This document shows positions 34,657-34,876 of a stretch of 34,876 bases of DNA, in pieces. A program made the position numbers and the translations under genes. This stretch comes from Pseudobdellovibrionaceae bacterium (GTDB taxonomy: Bacteria; Bdellovibrionota; Bdellovibrionia; Bdellovibrionales; UBA1609). The stretch spans positions 1-34,876 of the forward strand of contig JABJQG010000022.1 in the NCBI GenBank assembly GCA_018663505.1, in the 5' to 3' direction. The notes under the pieces were generated by a model. The model was not told where the DNA came from. It worked only from the letters and a program-made list of their open reading frames with translations, and ran no database searches. Within the stretch, counting starts at the first letter, position 1. Each line of letters begins with the position of its first letter.

Positions 34657-34876
34657 ATTTTTTCTCCTTTTTGGTTTAAATTCACTACATTCGGATTTTA
34701 GCACAATAATCTTGTCTATTAAGAAAAACTTAGGGTACATGTAATATTAACATGAGTGGGTTCTTTGTCATAAAAGTGGGGTCCAGTTTCACTCAGATCT
34801 GCATCAAAATAAGAAAAAGACATAAAAAAAGGCGCTCAAGAGCTGGTTAAATATTGTTTCGACACAAACAAAACCA

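Noticed and set aside
34741-34876. Short minus-strand peptide frame of about 34 codons at the window end
   Set aside because: No ribosome site and no similarity; 136 bases at the edge are too little to judge.
1-34876. tRNA, rRNA, prophage or IS transposase genes
   Set aside because: I looked for them and saw none; the accessory stretch has toxin-antitoxin and HNH genes but no integrase or transposase.

Overview
The window is AT-rich and gene-dense, and carries an unusually high share of exported proteins: lipoproteins, Sec-signal proteins, outer-membrane barrels, a secreted protease and a secreted Fic protein. Two lipoproteins share the unusual lipobox context FQNCS-(E/D)-VQF, which I associate from memory with Bdellovibrionota (Bdellovibrio and relatives). 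With the many cell-envelope proteins and a c4-type cytochrome, a Gram-negative Bdellovibrionota member is my best guess. This is inference; no rRNA or other phylogenetic marker was available.

Layout. 1-256: non-coding inverted and direct repeats. 259-3334 (-): operon of two paralogous PorV/TraF-like barrels around a lipoprotein. 3488-4753 (+): DEAD-box RNA helicase. 4769-6256 (-): two lipoproteins, one with a CHIP-x-GN motif. 6420-9341 (-): tight operon of 2-oxo acid dehydrogenase E1 alpha and beta plus a methyltransferase. 9559-12587: secreted acidic protein, V8-like lipoprotein protease, small secreted protein. 12651-15104 (-): YpdA-like flavoprotein, small secreted protein, YaiI/UPF0178. 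15197-17854 (-): B12-dependent ribonucleotide reductase, preceded by a pair of NrdR boxes 31 bp apart. 18406-20684: exported protein of unknown function and a DUF2914 membrane protein.

20900-24114 is a small accessory island. A decayed hipB/hipA-like pair with its operators comes first, then an apparently intact HepT-MntA (HEPN/MNT) toxin-antitoxin pair. A second copy of the hip operator/leader with almost no gene left follows, and then an HNH endonuclease gene.

24210-34656 returns to the cell envelope: a Cys-rich secreted protein, a TonB-like protein that appears to start at ATT, an 894-aa VWA-like lipoprotein, a dihaem cytochrome, a 723-aa secreted protein with an N-terminal Fic domain and a probable C-terminal ADP-ribosyltransferase fold, and two small secreted proteins. 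Intergenic spaces here hold three tandem GGA-loop hairpins (possible CsrA sponge RNA), a GC-rich long hairpin, and an 82-bp imperfect palindrome.

The strongest candidates for something undescribed are the Fic-ART fusion (31071-33242), the HepT-MntA module bracketed by duplicated hip operator remnants, and the GGA-hairpin locus near 29960-30018.
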